A stretch of DNA of 64,000 bases from Sthenelais limicola (GCA_942159475.1 OW804096.1:44825744-44889743), one strand, 5' to 3'; shown: positions 1 through 13,196, counted from the stretch's first letter. The notes: generated by a model not told the origin, from the letters alone. Translations and numbers: made by a program.

Positions 1-930
1 CTGGAACGAATGGGGAGCCCTCTCTCTCTCCCTCTGGATTCCATAAAAACAAGCGTTTAATAATATAGATATAAGTTTACATTAAGTTTGAAAGATAGGA
101 ATAATATTCCTTTACAGTCAGCACGAAAGCCACAAGCTATTCTCATTTGAACCCTTCACGCTTGTCCCACACTTCACACTTCCCGCAGCGACATGAAGCA
201 ATGTAACAGCAAGGCATGGTGTTGTGTCAGAGGTGGTTATCCTCACCACGTCATGTTAATTAATCACTCTCCTAGGATGGAGATCATCATGGGCTCGTCA
301 GCACATACACACACACTCAAATCTGAATCTTGATTATATTCAGGATTTTTCATTAAATTGTATAACTTGTTAGCCCACCCACGGGTTGATTTAATTGAGG
401 CGTTTCATACCAAAGAGTTTTCATACAAACAGCCTATCTCAATCTTTGACAAACTTTTCGAAATCGATGATTTTCGGAATCGGGAATCATTAGTTTCTGG
501 ATCAGTGTGGTTTAGACGACAAGCTGATGAATATACATCCTGTGATAGATACTAGCCACGTTATGCTGAATCAGTGCTTTACCTAGATCCTGCATTTGGA
601 CATTTGGAATCCCCAATCAAGTTGATTATGCAAGAACTGTAACTGCTAGGCTGAGACAAGTCGGATTAATTATATGACCTAACGACTGACTGGCATCTCG
701 TTTAAAAAGATGGAATATTCCTATCAAGTCACACTTTAGCCTCGATTGCTTTATATACTCGACTGTAGTGTTATGATATTCTGTGATACATTAATCAGTA
801 TTTGTCTGTTTAGGAAATCAACAACTTAATATAAAGGTGATAGTAGCAGGTATGCCATCTTAATGGCCATTCTCCTCCCAGTGGTGACACGGGCGAACGT
901 AGTTTTATTGCGGTTGACTGGATTATATAT
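1..930. other. Non-coding stretch, nothing recognised
   Basis: AT-rich sequence with a short CT run near 20-37 and a short CA run near 304-318. The only open frame of note (358-555, plus) is short, has no recognisable domain and no convincing splice context, so I do not call it. Confidence 0.5.
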
Positions 931-2410
931 ATATGGCCAATTCCACCAATTTGACAACATTTGGTCCCCAACCGTGGAAAGTGATTAAATGGGCTTAATA
1001 CAAATAAATAACCATTAATTAGGTAATTTTTTTTGATTGGATGGTTCTACCAACCTGTGGAACCACATTTTTGGCATTTTTACCCCAAATTTTTTATAAT
1101 TTTCTTTTCAAAATCACATTTTGGGGACAAAAATCATTTTTTTGAACTGTCATTACATGGTGGAATTGCTAAATTTCTAAATAATCATCAAAATCCAACA
1201 TTTTTCATTATATGTTGTGATAGTAGGTTACTTGTACATGATTTGTGTCAAAAAATTTAGCAAAAAAATGATTTTTAGAGTAAAAGCCATAAAAAACAGA
1301 ATTTTTTTGGAATGGGTACCCCTGGTGTCCACTAACGAACATTTATTTGCCTAAGGTGGAATAATTTTTTTCAAAAAAATAAAAATTATCCAATTGTAAC
1401 AAATAATGATAAAATGCATGGGATTTGATATGTAATGAACATTAAATGTATTGGTTAAAGTTTTTCTTGAACCATAGCAGAGAAAATGCATAGTGCCAAG
1501 AACCTATAGGAACTGGAGATAGTGTCCACTAACGAACACCCTATTTAAGGCTTTTCATGGTTTTATAAGGCAGTATTTTAAGAATGAACTTTAAATTTGA
1601 CATTTATTATTGATTTAGTATAATATCAGTTTATATAGATCGATAGTTATTATTTCTGCCTAATTTTCACATGATTTATACAGCAAAATGGCCCATGTGT
1701 CCACTAACGAACATATGTGTCCACTAACGAACATATGTGTCCATTAACGAACATATGTGTCCATTAACAAACCTATTTGTCTATTAACATCACCTTGTGG
1801 GTCAGAAATGAACTAAATTTTGTGGCCATTTTTACGAATTGGTTTCAATATGAATAATAAACAGATTTCTTTCAAAATTATGATTTCAGACCTTATTAAT
1901 ATGTTAAAATGACTCTGATTGTAAGAAAGAGTATCAATGAAGCCTCTATTCAAGCCAGGAATAATGGATTATATAACTTGCCGCTGCCATTATCATTGCC
2001 ATTACTTGAATGGTTATTTGGCTATAACTTTCCTTCTAATGGGGATATTTGTACAAACTAAAAAGTGCTGTCACCCTTATGTCGAGGCCTATCAAGTACA
2101 AAATAGTTTAAAACATTATGTGCATTTTTGTTTTATTCATTTTTAATTTAAGTCCTCACTTATGTACAAATATGTACCATTATTCGACATGCTATTTTTG
2201 GCATTTTTTTCATATTTGGGATCTATTTTTCGACCCCCCTGTGGAAGATTTCCTAATAATCAGAATGGTTCCAAACTTGGCAGTTTAATGCACATATATA
2301 TCAGGTTCATAGACAATAACAAATCAACTGATTAATGTAAAAAATATTTTTGGGTACTCAGGGGGGTGCTTGGGGCCCAAATGTTGTCAAATTGGTGGAA
2401 ATGGCCATAT
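931..2410. mobile_element. Non-autonomous DNA transposon with 40-bp terminal inverted repeats
   Basis: The left end (931-970) and the right end (2371-2410) are reverse complements at 38 of 40 positions, which defines a discrete element of about 1.48 kb. Both ends lie in TA-rich sequence, so a TA target duplication is possible but cannot be fixed because the flanks are themselves TA repeats. No transposase frame is visible; the short open frames at 1033-1260 and 1937-2146 have no recognisable motifs and look accidental. The interior is AT-rich with long T and A runs. It carries a 20-bp tandem repeat at 1695-1790 plus two isolated copies of the same motif. The structure fits a large non-autonomous TIR element mobilised in trans. 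The superfamily is not determined, although a TA target would suggest Tc1/mariner-like or related elements. Confidence 0.8.
1695..1790 (+). repeat. 20-bp tandem repeat inside the TIR element
   Basis: About 4.7 copies of a 20-bp unit containing tgtccactaacgaacat run head to tail, with increasing divergence toward the right (cactaacga, cattaacga, cattaacaa, tattaacat). Isolated copies of the same motif lie at 1324-1342 and 1521-1538 in the same orientation. The spacing and common orientation suggest a protein-binding array or recent replication slippage. Confidence 0.85.
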
Positions 2411-5228
2411 ATTATTTTAGATGATACTTGTAATATCTTATGAACTTATGATATAGACTATTATGATAATAATATCTGTCTATGAAAATACATCCATATA
2501 AAACACAAAGGGTACACACGAGTTCACAATGTAATCAATTCAGGTGTGATTATGAAAAGTACTTCTTTTAATAATAAGTCATTCTAATTAGAACATAATC
2601 TACTTTTTACACTGCCCGCTATTGCGAGTGTAAAATACCTGATACATTTCGCAAACTCTCTCACGTTTTAGAAGCTAGGCACAACATCATCAAGCAGCAT
2701 CTGTTGGTCAACTTGTCTCCCATAGAATTTGTCATGAAGGCCTTGAATATATATATACTCTCCCCTGCCTCATGTCGACTGTATGAGAATTAGCCTATAT
2801 ATACACACCGTCCAATCCGGATTGTAACCCCAATCATTGCGTTGCTTTGTGTCTTTCTAAGCCCCAATATAGAAGCTTTCACACCACGTTTTCCTAATTA
2901 GCAACATCTATCGTCAGATGGAAAGAAGGTAGACAAGTAGGGATATTCTGCCTTTGAATCGACCAACTTATCGGTGGTGGACATTGATTGGGAAGACGAG
3001 TGATTCTGAAGTACAACACAAATTCTACAAATTGATATAATATAAGCAGCATAGATCTACGTGTGACACACTTTTGTTGGTACTTGCATTGGAATGGAGT
3101 ATTAATAATCCATTTATTCGGACACTTAACGAAAGAGGAATTTAATAATGGGAGGCAAGCTACGATCTACATAATGAAATTAATCAATGGAAACAACTCG
3201 CACATGATCTCTGGTAATGCAGCGAGGAAAATAGGAAGCAAGGATGTATCACCCCATATTCTCTGTTCTTCACTGAGCTTAATTTCGCAAGGTGTATCAT
3301 CGTGACAATACTAAAGTATTAGTCACTTTAATGCAAGTCTAGATACGCTGGGTTAGTAGATATTTTAGTTATTAAATCACAATTCTCGTGTTTTCCCATT
3401 TCTAGCCAATGGCACGTTCTAAATCGCCCCAGGTTTGTTTGACCAAGAAGCATAATTATACTATATGTACATAATTAGTGGAGCAAATTTGAGATATATA
3501 GAGAAGAGAACATGATTATCGAAATAATATGATTTCCTATTGTTCTTCAGTCTCTTCCTCGGTCCAATTACAGTGTCGTAATGTCATTGGACGAAAAGAC
3601 ATCTATGGGAATTCTCTCTCCCTCCGCAACAGTGTGTGTGTGTATTGAATAATTGATGAGTGAGATGCCATCTAGGATTTACACGCCTTATCTGAATGAC
3701 GTTTCTATGCTTTGTACCAGCGACCGAAACTACCTACTTTGTCAGGAAACTCCACATTATATATATCATATTATATTTGTGTATATATGATGTCAAATCA
3801 TAGTGCCCCAGGTTGGAAGCTCTAGACAGAAAATCTCTTTTAGAATCAATTTGTATATGAATATCTGTATATATGATAAGTTATAGGTGAATACTAGAGT
3901 AGAAAAGGTATCCACTTCTTAGAGATAGCCCTAGCATAAAGGTTGTGTCGTGATATAGGCATTTACCCATTAACTCAAGCTATAGATCTATATGGCAAAA
4001 TTGAGAGACTAATATCTCCATATCCAAATTGATTTTTAGTGCAACTGTGGTGCAGGTGTAAATATCATAACATGTACCCTTTATCATTGATCTTTAACAC
4101 TGACATCTAGGTCAAATAACCTTCGTAATATTTTCTAACCTACCTGTGCTGTGATATACATCTTTTCACTAATCAATATCAGTACCACCCTAACAGAAAT
4201 GAGACTACCATATTATATGATACGGCGGTATACATTGAAGTATAGTTATGATGAAGAGACTACATCACAATTTTAAAAGAAATTGGCCATAATGGTTCAT
4301 GGCTCTATAAATATCCAGTTCCTGCATTTCTGCGTACGTTGGTACTCTAGTATGCAGATGAATTAATGATTTGATAAACGCAGGAAGATATCCTCTTAAA
4401 TATTACTAAATTGATGTAAATGTAGATGGTCGTAAATGTCACTTTTAACCAAAATGATGATTTATGTATGCATATATGAAAGGGATCAATTCACTGAGAT
4501 ATAATTATGCTATTATCATGTAGGAATTGGTGACACGCAACCACTGTGATATAGCAACTAGTGTCCTACAAGAGCAATTTAATGCATTGCTATAATAAAA
4601 ATGCCCTCATTCTTTGATCTACCGGTACCTGGGTTTAAGGAGCTATCAAGGCCATGAAAAGGGAAAGCGTGAGTTAGTGTCTGTGGCTTGCCATCAAAAG
4701 ATCCAGTGACCCATGCGCTAGGGGAGTGAGACACTTACCAATGTCCTCGGGTATCCTTTTTTTCTCTTTTTATTTGGGGTTCAAGGTCATACGTTCGGGA
4801 AAGTTGGAAGGAACTGTAGGTTTTGTGAATGTATTCAGTGTCACACTCAGAGAATTCCACCTCCCCATGTTATTTCACTTTCCTTTACTTGGGAAATCTA
4901 TTACTCTATTCTCTGGGGGCGGGGGGTTGTTCTGAGTCAATAACACTCTTTCTAAATGCATGAGGTCAATGGGCCTTGCATACTGGGCTGAGACCCCTAA
5001 ATTCAAGGGATAAAAGAAGACCTGGCCTACGAAAGAGGTTTATTTAACAGTCGGACTTGAATATAATTATTATTGGGAATCTTTTCAGTCGCCCATCTGT
5101 AACAAATGGGCTTTGAGAATGAGTCCAACCACCCAATGAGTTCTGGTATTATTCCAATGAATCATCATGCCATGCGGAAGTATAACTTACATCATAATAA
5201 TTCTAAGACCGTCTATGTTGGTGGCTCC
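2411..5228. other. Non-coding stretch, nothing recognised
   Basis: AT-rich DNA without a supportable gene. The open frames at 3063-3305 and 4726-4935 are short and have no recognisable motif. There is a short GT run near 3634-3644 and several TATATA runs. Confidence 0.45.
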
Positions 5229-5270
5229 TAACGTCCATTATCTGACTGGAACCCAGCTGACATAAATGCG

Positions 5271-5531
5271 ATGCATATCAATTTACTGAGAAAAGATTGT
5301 TCACCCAAATGGATCCCCTCAATTGACCAAATAATATCCGGATTCCTTGGAGGCAGAGTCTCAGCAGATTCCTTTATTCACATCCCCAAGGACAGGTCTA
5401 CTCTTATAATGCTAAACTTTGCCGATGTTATTGGGGCACACACCTATCACCTTGTGACCACTCCTGTCTCACCGCAGTCTGATCAATACATTAGGCTCAG
5501 AATCAGGCAAAGAGGGGACGAGAAGCATTAA
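5271..5531 (+). CDS. Unrecognised open frame, possible exon
   Basis: An 86-codon frame from the first ATG; the same frame is open back to a TAA at 5229-5231, giving about 100 codons. The predicted protein is unusually polar and mixed for an accidental frame in AT-rich DNA, with a basic C-terminus rich in Arg and Gln ending in RQRGDEKH. No signal peptide, membrane segment or known domain is recognised. No strong splice acceptor precedes it and it ends at a natural stop, so it could be a terminal exon, a fragment of a decayed element, or chance. No function is proposed. Confidence 0.22.
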   Translation: MHINLLRKDCSPKWIPSIDQIISGFLGGRVSADSFIHIPKDRSTLIMLNFADVIGAHTYHLVTTPVSPQSDQYIRLRIRQRGDEKH

Positions 5532-5539
5532 TGCATGGA

Positions 5540-8100
5540 CTAGTATGCGGAACAGTCTGTGACCTATGCCTATCCCCAAGTCCATTCGACGCAGAATACA
5601 ATTAGTATCTAATACACTTTACGGGTTGGGTGAACCATTCTACGGCCGCTATACTAGACAAATAACCCGTTTTGGCATACATATCCATTATATGTTTTGA
5701 ATTTTTACTGACAATTTTTAGAAATATTTTTACTGGCGAATTTTAATCAAACTGAAGGAAGGGTATCTATTAATTAATGTAATTATAATAACCAGTCGCC
5801 TTATAAGACGGTATTATTCTCTTTTCCGGTCAACAGAGAGTAGACAATATGCCTCCATTAGCATCCCGATAAAGGCAAATAGGTTACCTTATCATAATAC
5901 TCAAACTGAATTTTAATAATCATAATATTTCATCTATTGGAATATGGGATTGTTAGACAATTGGTTATACAAGAAAGGGATACTGGACAAGATTAATGCA
6001 TACGTTGTAAAAATTGTTAACCAGTTGAGCAGCCCTTCATCGCCATACCTTCCCACTCACCCAGCCCTACACATAATACGTTTTTTTCTATTACCACGAC
6101 GTCATAAATACATATGATATGACGGAAAAATGACCTACCTGCATTATACCCGATTGTCTACTAATGAATGTAGGTATGAATGATGTAACACTTGAAGTAT
6201 ACATGTACATGTATATATATACTTGTAACCAAACATATTTTATCAATGAATGAGGAACCTGAGAGGGCTGCACATTTATAAGCATGGAGAGGTATATTGG
6301 TATTGGACGGAAGTTGACGACAGAATGCTGTGAGGAGGAAAGTGTGCTGGTACCTGGTCGTTTTTCTGTCTAAAGAAAGGATGTCATCAACAACCGTGAT
6401 ACTACTTCTGGTAAATATGTCAAGGGGAAGCCAGTCCTACTGCCCCTTGCACAAACTTCCAGCACTAACCGCTTCCTAGACCACCTTCTCTTTTTCCTTT
6501 TCTTGTATGCATCATCAACACCAAGCACTACTACTACCACCGCCACTACCACCACCAGACCAGAGTGTATTGTCTCCATATCCACATCCACCACCCACTA
6601 CTATTTCCAACACCGCCACTATTACTGAAGCAACATGTATGCAGTAGGTTAGGTCGTTTGACTCTAGTAACAATGAGACAAACCAACAGCATCCCCTACC
6701 CAATACTGTCTCAAAATTACCATTATTTAAGAATGACAGTCTTCTGCCTCTAGGAGATAGTCTAGCATAGCCCATCATCTAAGGTATCTGTTATATGGGT
6801 ATCGATCAAACCGGACTAGACTTTCCCCACTCCTCTTCTTTCCTCAGAAAGGTTTTAATGTCCATTGCCAACTGGGTATTCGCCCCACCCTGCCCGAATC
6901 ACCCCGTTTCGTAACGATCTATACACTCGTCTGCCATTGGACGTAGTTCCTGCTTCAGATGACCTTGCTCCATCAAGAGGTGGCTTCGCCAGAGGCAACA
7001 TCTCATACAAGACTAAAACATACAACAGATGATGGTTGTGGAGTATACGGACAAACGGCGCGTATTCATAAACCTTTAATCTAATTTGAAAAATCAACAG
7101 CACTACAGGGAATCATGAGCTCTATGGTTACTGGTAAAGCTCATTGTACTGAATCAAGCATATAGAATATAATTTATGCGGCTGATGATCATGTCTTTTC
7201 GTGACTAGAGCTTTTGGCCACAGCCAGCCATTGTGACTGTCACTGGGAGTGAAAATCGCAATTAATCGCTGTTAATTTAATCCGGAAATTCCTTTGTAGA
7301 AAAACAGTATGGAGCCTGATTGCTAGCGACTGCAATCTCACAATGAATAGGGCCAAAACAGAAAATATTTTGATTGTTTCAGTCGAAAGTTTACCAAGCC
7401 CAGATCAAACTCATCACGGCTAGGGTCATAGTGGATCGTTGGCTGGCACACCGTCCCTCGGTGACAGTTAAAATATGGGTGTTACAATTACATCAATGTT
7501 TAAAACTCACAACAAACATGATTCAACTCTGACAATCACTAACCTTTACCAAATTCCTGATAAATACAACTTTTTAAACGATGCCTAAGATTTAAGCTAT
7601 TTGTATTCATATATTTGATAAAAAGCATTGCATCAACAGACGTTATTCTCAGCTGGTCCTGATACATTTTTTTCAAGAAAAATAAAGCGGTATATCAGGT
7701 AATTCCGGCAATCTACTTATTAAAAGAAAGAAAGTATACTTGATAACTAACAATAATGATAATACACTTTGAGGATCCTAACGTAATCTTTTAAAGTTTC
7801 GACGGGTTTCGTAAGTTTAAAAAGGATGAGCATCCAAGCAAGAGATTCGAAATGAACATTCAAGGGTGAGGTTTGGAGGATAGTGTTTCAGGACGGTTTG
7901 ATGCTCCGGGGGAGTATCATTTTCCTGAATGGATAATTTCGGAAATGCTCAAAATATCGCCATTTCGGCACTGCATGTTTCGTGTTTCCTTCTTTTTGAC
8001 TTCACACCCATCACTTGCCTTTATTTGCCTTTAGCCTATTGTCTCTAGTAAAGAATAACTTAATTAAACAATGGTTGTTAAAGAGAGTGCTAACATCAAT
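5540..8100. other. Non-coding stretch with a CAC/CCA-rich patch
   Basis: No supportable gene. Positions 6530-6605 are rich in CAC/CCA triplets; this low complexity explains the overlapping open frames on both strands there (glycine- and valine-rich on minus, proline- and histidine-rich on plus), which I do not call. A TATATG run lies near 6200-6220. Confidence 0.45.
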
Positions 8101-8110
8101 AAGCATACTG

Positions 8111-8512
8111 CTAATTGGCATCCATAGGATAGTCTGATAACATTAAGATACACAATCCTAAGGAGACAGTGACATCTCTTTGCCTTACTTTAACAGCTCC
8201 ATGGCCGGGAACAATGGGAAGAGCGTCTGCCATTGAAAAGGCATCTATTACATGACAAGATACATATATAGAGCAGTATGTGCCGTAGAAAAGGCCTGCT
8301 GGATTACAAGCAAGGGCGAAGAAGAATGGGAAGCCCTTAAATGGGATAGGTATTACATTGACGCCATTTTGAATTACAGATTTCAAAAGACATACAGACA
8401 CTTTGATTTTCGATTTTAAAAATGGTATGACAATCCATCGCCCACCTTGAGTATGGAATACATATTTATAATGAAAATGATCATATCCATGTGGGTTTGC
8501 TAATTGTGTCAT
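8111..8512 (-). CDS. Unrecognised 133-codon open frame
   Basis: A 133-codon ATG-to-stop frame on the minus strand, among the three longest in the window outside the retrotransposon. The protein has two hydrophobic stretches, one rich in Phe and Ile around residues 55-70 and one around 75-90, so a membrane protein fragment is conceivable. I see no recognisable domain or signal peptide. At the AT content of this window a frame of this length is expected roughly once by chance, so it may be fortuitous. No neighbouring exon could be linked to it. Confidence 0.17.
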   Translation of the reverse strand: MTQLANPHGYDHFHYKYVFHTQGGRWIVIPFLKSKIKVSVCLLKSVIQNGVNVIPIPFKGFPFFFALACNPAGLFYGTYCSIYVSCHVIDAFSMADALPIVPGHGAVKVRQRDVTVSLGLCILMLSDYPMDAN

Positions 8513-8519
8513 TTCATGT

Positions 8520-11500
8520 ACACATTTCGAACTTTATGCCTTTGGTTAGAATAAAAAGAATTGGGTTAGAAGACATCTGAAGCTGATAACGTTGATAGAT
8601 CTGCAGCCCGTATTTATGCAATAGAACCATTGGCATCTTACTTGGAATGGACATGACTAAGCACCATTGCATCCTCCACCCCAGACACAATGACTTTAGA
8701 GCCCAGAAGGCAGCAGCCTAGTGAGTATTTGGACCAGGCAACATCTGGGCGGTATCTCCTTGTTTACAAAGAATAATGCTATCAATATAATTATAAAGCA
8801 GTTCAATACTATGGGACTTCATAGGTCATCATGTTAACATTCTCAGGGAACGATCAGCGATAACTGCTTGCTCAGCCTTAAAATATCCCGCATGGTAATG
8901 GTTTAACCAACACCGTTTAACATTTTAGTGTTTCTGATTATGCTCTTACAATGTTAGTACATGGTTATAAATGCTTTGATCGCTGGATCGTACTCGATAA
9001 AATTCACTTGTCTTGGTTGATTATATCGTACAACTTAATTTACTTTGTCCATGCTATATTAATAAATTGTATTAATCTAAGGTCATTTGTAAACTTTATC
9101 TAGACGTACTATCATCTGAGAATAGTGCCCTTACGGGCATGATGTTGTGGTAGAATAAAATATTCAAACAAACAAATGTTAGAACATTGGTTGTACAATA
9201 ACTACGAGGAAAGCTTTTTGCCCAGACTTGATTTGGTGGGAATGGGTATAACAATAGTATACTTGGAACGAAATTTAAGTTTAGCATGAAAGAAAATCCC
9301 AATTTCTCGCTTTGTAATTCTCTCGGAGACCTATTATTCAGAACCAGGGTGAATATCAATTTGTTAGAATATACAAGCAATCTGATATAACAATTACAGT
9401 ATGATCACAAGTTTGTAACAATGAATAACACAGATTATTAGACGGGAAAAGAATGAATAACACATTTCGTTCACAAATTCTTTGGCATGGGGGGGGGGGG
9501 GGGACAATACTTATAACTTATATCCCTCCTGTTATTTTGAGACAGCATTTTTTTTTTACACATTTTCCCTCTTTTCTTTCTTGAAAATAAAGATATTAAT
9601 AATACATAATAACTAAGTTTAATTAGTAGTCATCAGTATGCTGATTTACCATTAATTTATTAAATAGTTATACATGATAAATACATAGATTCATATAACC
9701 TGATTTGGTGTTTAGACGAATATTGATTTTTCTCATTCTCATTGACAACCTACTTATCCTTGCATCTGTTTTGATAGATTTTTGCCCTTGGTTCTCTGTA
9801 AAAGCTAATATATAAGAGACCCATATTTGACTCAGGAAATTTCAGTCGGGACGTCATCTGAACTGTAGTATAAATGGGGACGATGCTCCTCTTGTGACAG
9901 ACTCCGGACATAGAGGTCAAACGCCACTTTTGTCTGATGCGCTAAAAATGTCCGCTACGCATTTCTCCTTTCCACATTTGGACAGCAATGAGTGAGGTTC
10001 GAAAGATTGAAGAGCAAACCGAGATAAATACCATTATCCTTTTACTATGCATTCCCATATCTATAGTCCGATTCCAATACTATGTAAACTATTGCTTCCA
10101 CTTTTGTCTTTTATTTTCCTCCTTTAAAGGTGCATTCCCATACATATATAACACCATCTCCACATTATATATTATGAAAAATCTCATTTCCAAACTTATC
10201 TTCTTCTATTTTCTTCCTTTGTAGCTGTATCACACACATGTTAAATATGATTTCAATAACATGTATATATATTCTAGGGAATGCTATTTTTCCAATTTCT
10301 CTTTCATTTTCATCTTTTTATTTCCATACATCATTTAGTTCAATATCATACTACTATATATTATGGAATATAGCAGATGATTATTTAATTGCATAACAAA
10401 AAGAATTCTGGTAGATTTATTTTTTCATGCTTGATTGATTTTTATTCTCTCAGATTGGAAGGAAATACTGGTAAACACGCTACAAATGGAACCTTTACCA
10501 TTCGTTCAAAAGCAGCTAGGGTTGTACTGGAAATAGTATGTACGCGTCGAAATTGCTCAAAATAGCCTGGATATGTGATCAGGTGCATCGCTCTTTTCCG
10601 TTATAATGTACAGGTAATGTCCTCTAATGAATCCCCTCACCCCCCTCTCTCTGTCCCTGTTTGTCCGATAATTTTCCGCTTTCAGGATTAATGCCACTCC
10701 CAAGTTTCTCTAACTCACTGCCTCCCGCTGATTCCCCTTCCCCTCAGACTTGTATCGAATCTCATACCGGCCATGTATTGATCTAGATTCTCCCAACCAT
10801 ATCAAGGTAGCTAAAAATCTAAAAATATATCTTCTGCGGCAGGGGTAAGACTGAGGTTTGTGGGGCGTGGGGTAGGGAAACCTTTGAATATTTTATGTCC
10901 GAGACAACGACCAGCTGGCTGGTTATGTTTAGAGAGGAAAATAGGAGAGGAGCTATGCTGGAAAGCGCCGGAACACTCAAAGCGGCTCCTGGGTAATAGC
11001 ATAGCCAGGTTGCCCACACCATTGTCCTACACTTGCATGCTGGCATGCAAACCCTGCTCCAAATCCAGTGCACGGTTATCATTTTTTAAAGTACACATCA
11101 GCTTGCACAACTGGGCCTTTCTGTCAAATTGCCTGTAGCCTTTTCAACCGTCAAATCTTTCCAAAGTGTATAGCAACCGAGATAAAGTTGTAAGGTCTAT
11201 GATAGTGCAGAAGTAATATATATATAGTTTGGGTGATAGTAATAAATTCAGTTTTCGGTGAATCCTGCAGAAATGGATGAATACTTGGAATTGCTTACAT
11301 CCATTGTATTGGTGTTCCCTACCTGGGTCTGGCAGGTTATATTGCGCTTGTTTATGCTGCTGGATATACAATACCTAGCCCCTAGTGGGGTTTTCCCAAT
11401 GGGCTCGGTTAAAGCGAAAATCCAATATGATTACCTGGATTGTAAAGATATTTTCTTATTTAGCTACAAAAAGCCGGGGAAACACAACACTCAGTTGTTT

Positions 11501-11850
11501 GTATGCATGCAATACGAAGATAAGCACATTAATGTGATGAGGAAAGATGGACATGCAGATATTTTTTAATGTCATGATGCGCGTTCTCCTATTGTGGTGG
11601 AACCCCCTTTGCACCAGTATCTCAGCAATGGATGTTTAAAAATTGAACATTCAAATGAAGAAAATCGCTCCCATGTGTTGGTCGCTTGTTGAGATACATA
11701 CATGTCACAGTTCTTGCTAAATTCATGGCACATATATATATCATATACAGCTGGAAAAAAGTATGTATCGCTTTGAAAATGCAGGTTAATTTGTAACATC
11801 AAGGCCTGCATTCTATTACCGACCACTGTCCAACTTTAGACCAAACACAT
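8520..11850. other. Non-coding stretch with a poly-G tract
   Basis: No supportable gene. An uninterrupted G15 run lies at 9489-9503. Overlapping open frames on both strands around 10811-11138 lie in slightly more GC-rich sequence and have no recognisable motif. The frame at 11258-11569 (plus) is unrecognised as well. Confidence 0.45.
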
Positions 11851-12031
11851 TCTTCACGGTATAGATATATATGTGCACTTCATGTTGACCCTCGCGTTAG
11901 GGCATTGGCTCCTAGAGCTGTTGTGTTTCTGTCATGATGGAAGAGCCGATATAAGAGGACGACAGCCTGCTGCACTAGTTAACGCAGGTCCGCCTCAACT
12001 TGCTTGTCCTTGTGCTCCTCCCGCCACCACC

Positions 12032-12175
12032 ATGGCGTCCTCTAGTGGAATCTCGATGTACCAGTGCGCCCAAGACATCTGGGCGTATTTTGTTGGACCA
12101 AATCATTTAGTACATTCGCAAAACAGAGAGCATCATGCCGTTTCCACTGGGTGTCCTCCCATGTTGCAAACGTCA
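12032..12175 (+). CDS. Candidate first coding exon, optimal start context and consensus donor
   Basis: The start codon sits in gccaccaccatggcg, an essentially perfect vertebrate-style Kozak context that is rare by chance. The frame is open for 48 codons (starting MASSSGISMYQCAQDIW) and reaches a consensus donor GTGAGT at 12176-12181 in phase 0. The frame is also open upstream to 11873, where an in-frame start would add a hydrophobic leader (MLTLALGHWLLELLCFC), so an upstream signal-peptide start is the alternative. A TATA-like run lies at 11860-11871. The sequence around the start is richer in G+C than its surroundings. Downstream exons were not identified and no family is recognised. I see a start, an open frame and a donor; that it is a real gene is inference. 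Confidence 0.42.
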
Positions 12176-12973
12176 GTGAGTATTTGCATTAATAGCATCA
12201 CGTCTAGTGCTTGATATAACATTCCACATTAATATACCAAAGTAATAATAATAAAACAGTACAAGACACATTTCGTCGTAATTTTGAAAGCTGTTTAAAC
12301 CAATATATAGTAGTGTTCTGATCGCATAACCTACATTGTTGGTGGCGGCAGGAAAAGGTGGTTTAACATCGATGCAGCAAAATTATGCGAAATGCATTTC
12401 TTTTGCGAACATCCATCTGGTTACAAATACAACACACATCGGACACTTTCACTTTTGGCTGGCATTGCAATGGTAGAGCAAGGTTGATAGTTGGAGAAGA
12501 TTTTATTTTATTTTCAGTCGGTCCGAATCAAAGCAAACATCAAGCGAAATTAACTGTCAATTTCATTACATTTAAGCGGGGAAGTGTCGTGATCATTTAG
12601 ACTAAATAGATTCTAACCTCGAAGTTCGTTGAGATCTGCCAAAATGACAGTTCCAAGATCATTTCCAGAAGGAGGCGATTTTTAAAGATACTTCGGACAT
12701 AATCTGGAAGCGTGCATAGCGTGCCACTTTGTATCTAACAACATAACTATAATTATTGTAAGTAACATTGCCTTATTCTGAAATAATCCTGTGCCATCCT
12801 GAGTTGTGAACAAAGTTACCTTAGGACAGCATGCTTTGCCTAAATCCTATAGAGCATAGCATATAGACACAGTGATAAAACCTGAATTATGTAATTCCAC
12901 CATATATCATTTCTAGGCCTATGGATTCTCTTTCACTCACTTATGTCGGGTAATAATGTGACATATATATATT

Positions 12974-12976
<3 letters not shown>

Positions 12977-13028
<52 letters not shown>
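12977..13028. repeat. (AT)n microsatellite
   Basis: A pure AT dinucleotide run of about 52 bp, preceded by a shorter run at 12962-12972. Confidence 0.97.
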
Positions 13029-13031
<3 letters not shown>

Positions 13032-13176
13032 TATATTAACATGACATAGTATTCAGAAATAATCCACCCGGTACCCTTCATATGATATTCATTTCACTCC
13101 AATGGTTGTGTTGGCAGTGGTAAAAATCTCATACATCTATCGCGATGTGGTGACATACCTATACCTGGCAGCGTAT

Positions 13177-13196
13177 CCATCTATCTATCTATCCAT
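13177..13196. repeat. Short (ATCT)n microsatellite
   Basis: Four imperfect ATCT units, about 40 bp left of the ACCT run. Confidence 0.8.

Noticed and set aside
6370..6778. Overlapping open frames on both strands, one glycine-rich
   Set aside because: They arise from CAC/CCA triplet low complexity and have no independent support.
10811..11138. Three overlapping open frames on both strands
   Set aside because: No motifs, no splice context; explained by locally higher G+C lowering the stop frequency.
13153..13175. Sequence resembling the U1 snRNA 5' end (atacctatacctggcag)
   Set aside because: Similarity stops after about 20 bases and runs into a microsatellite; likely chance.
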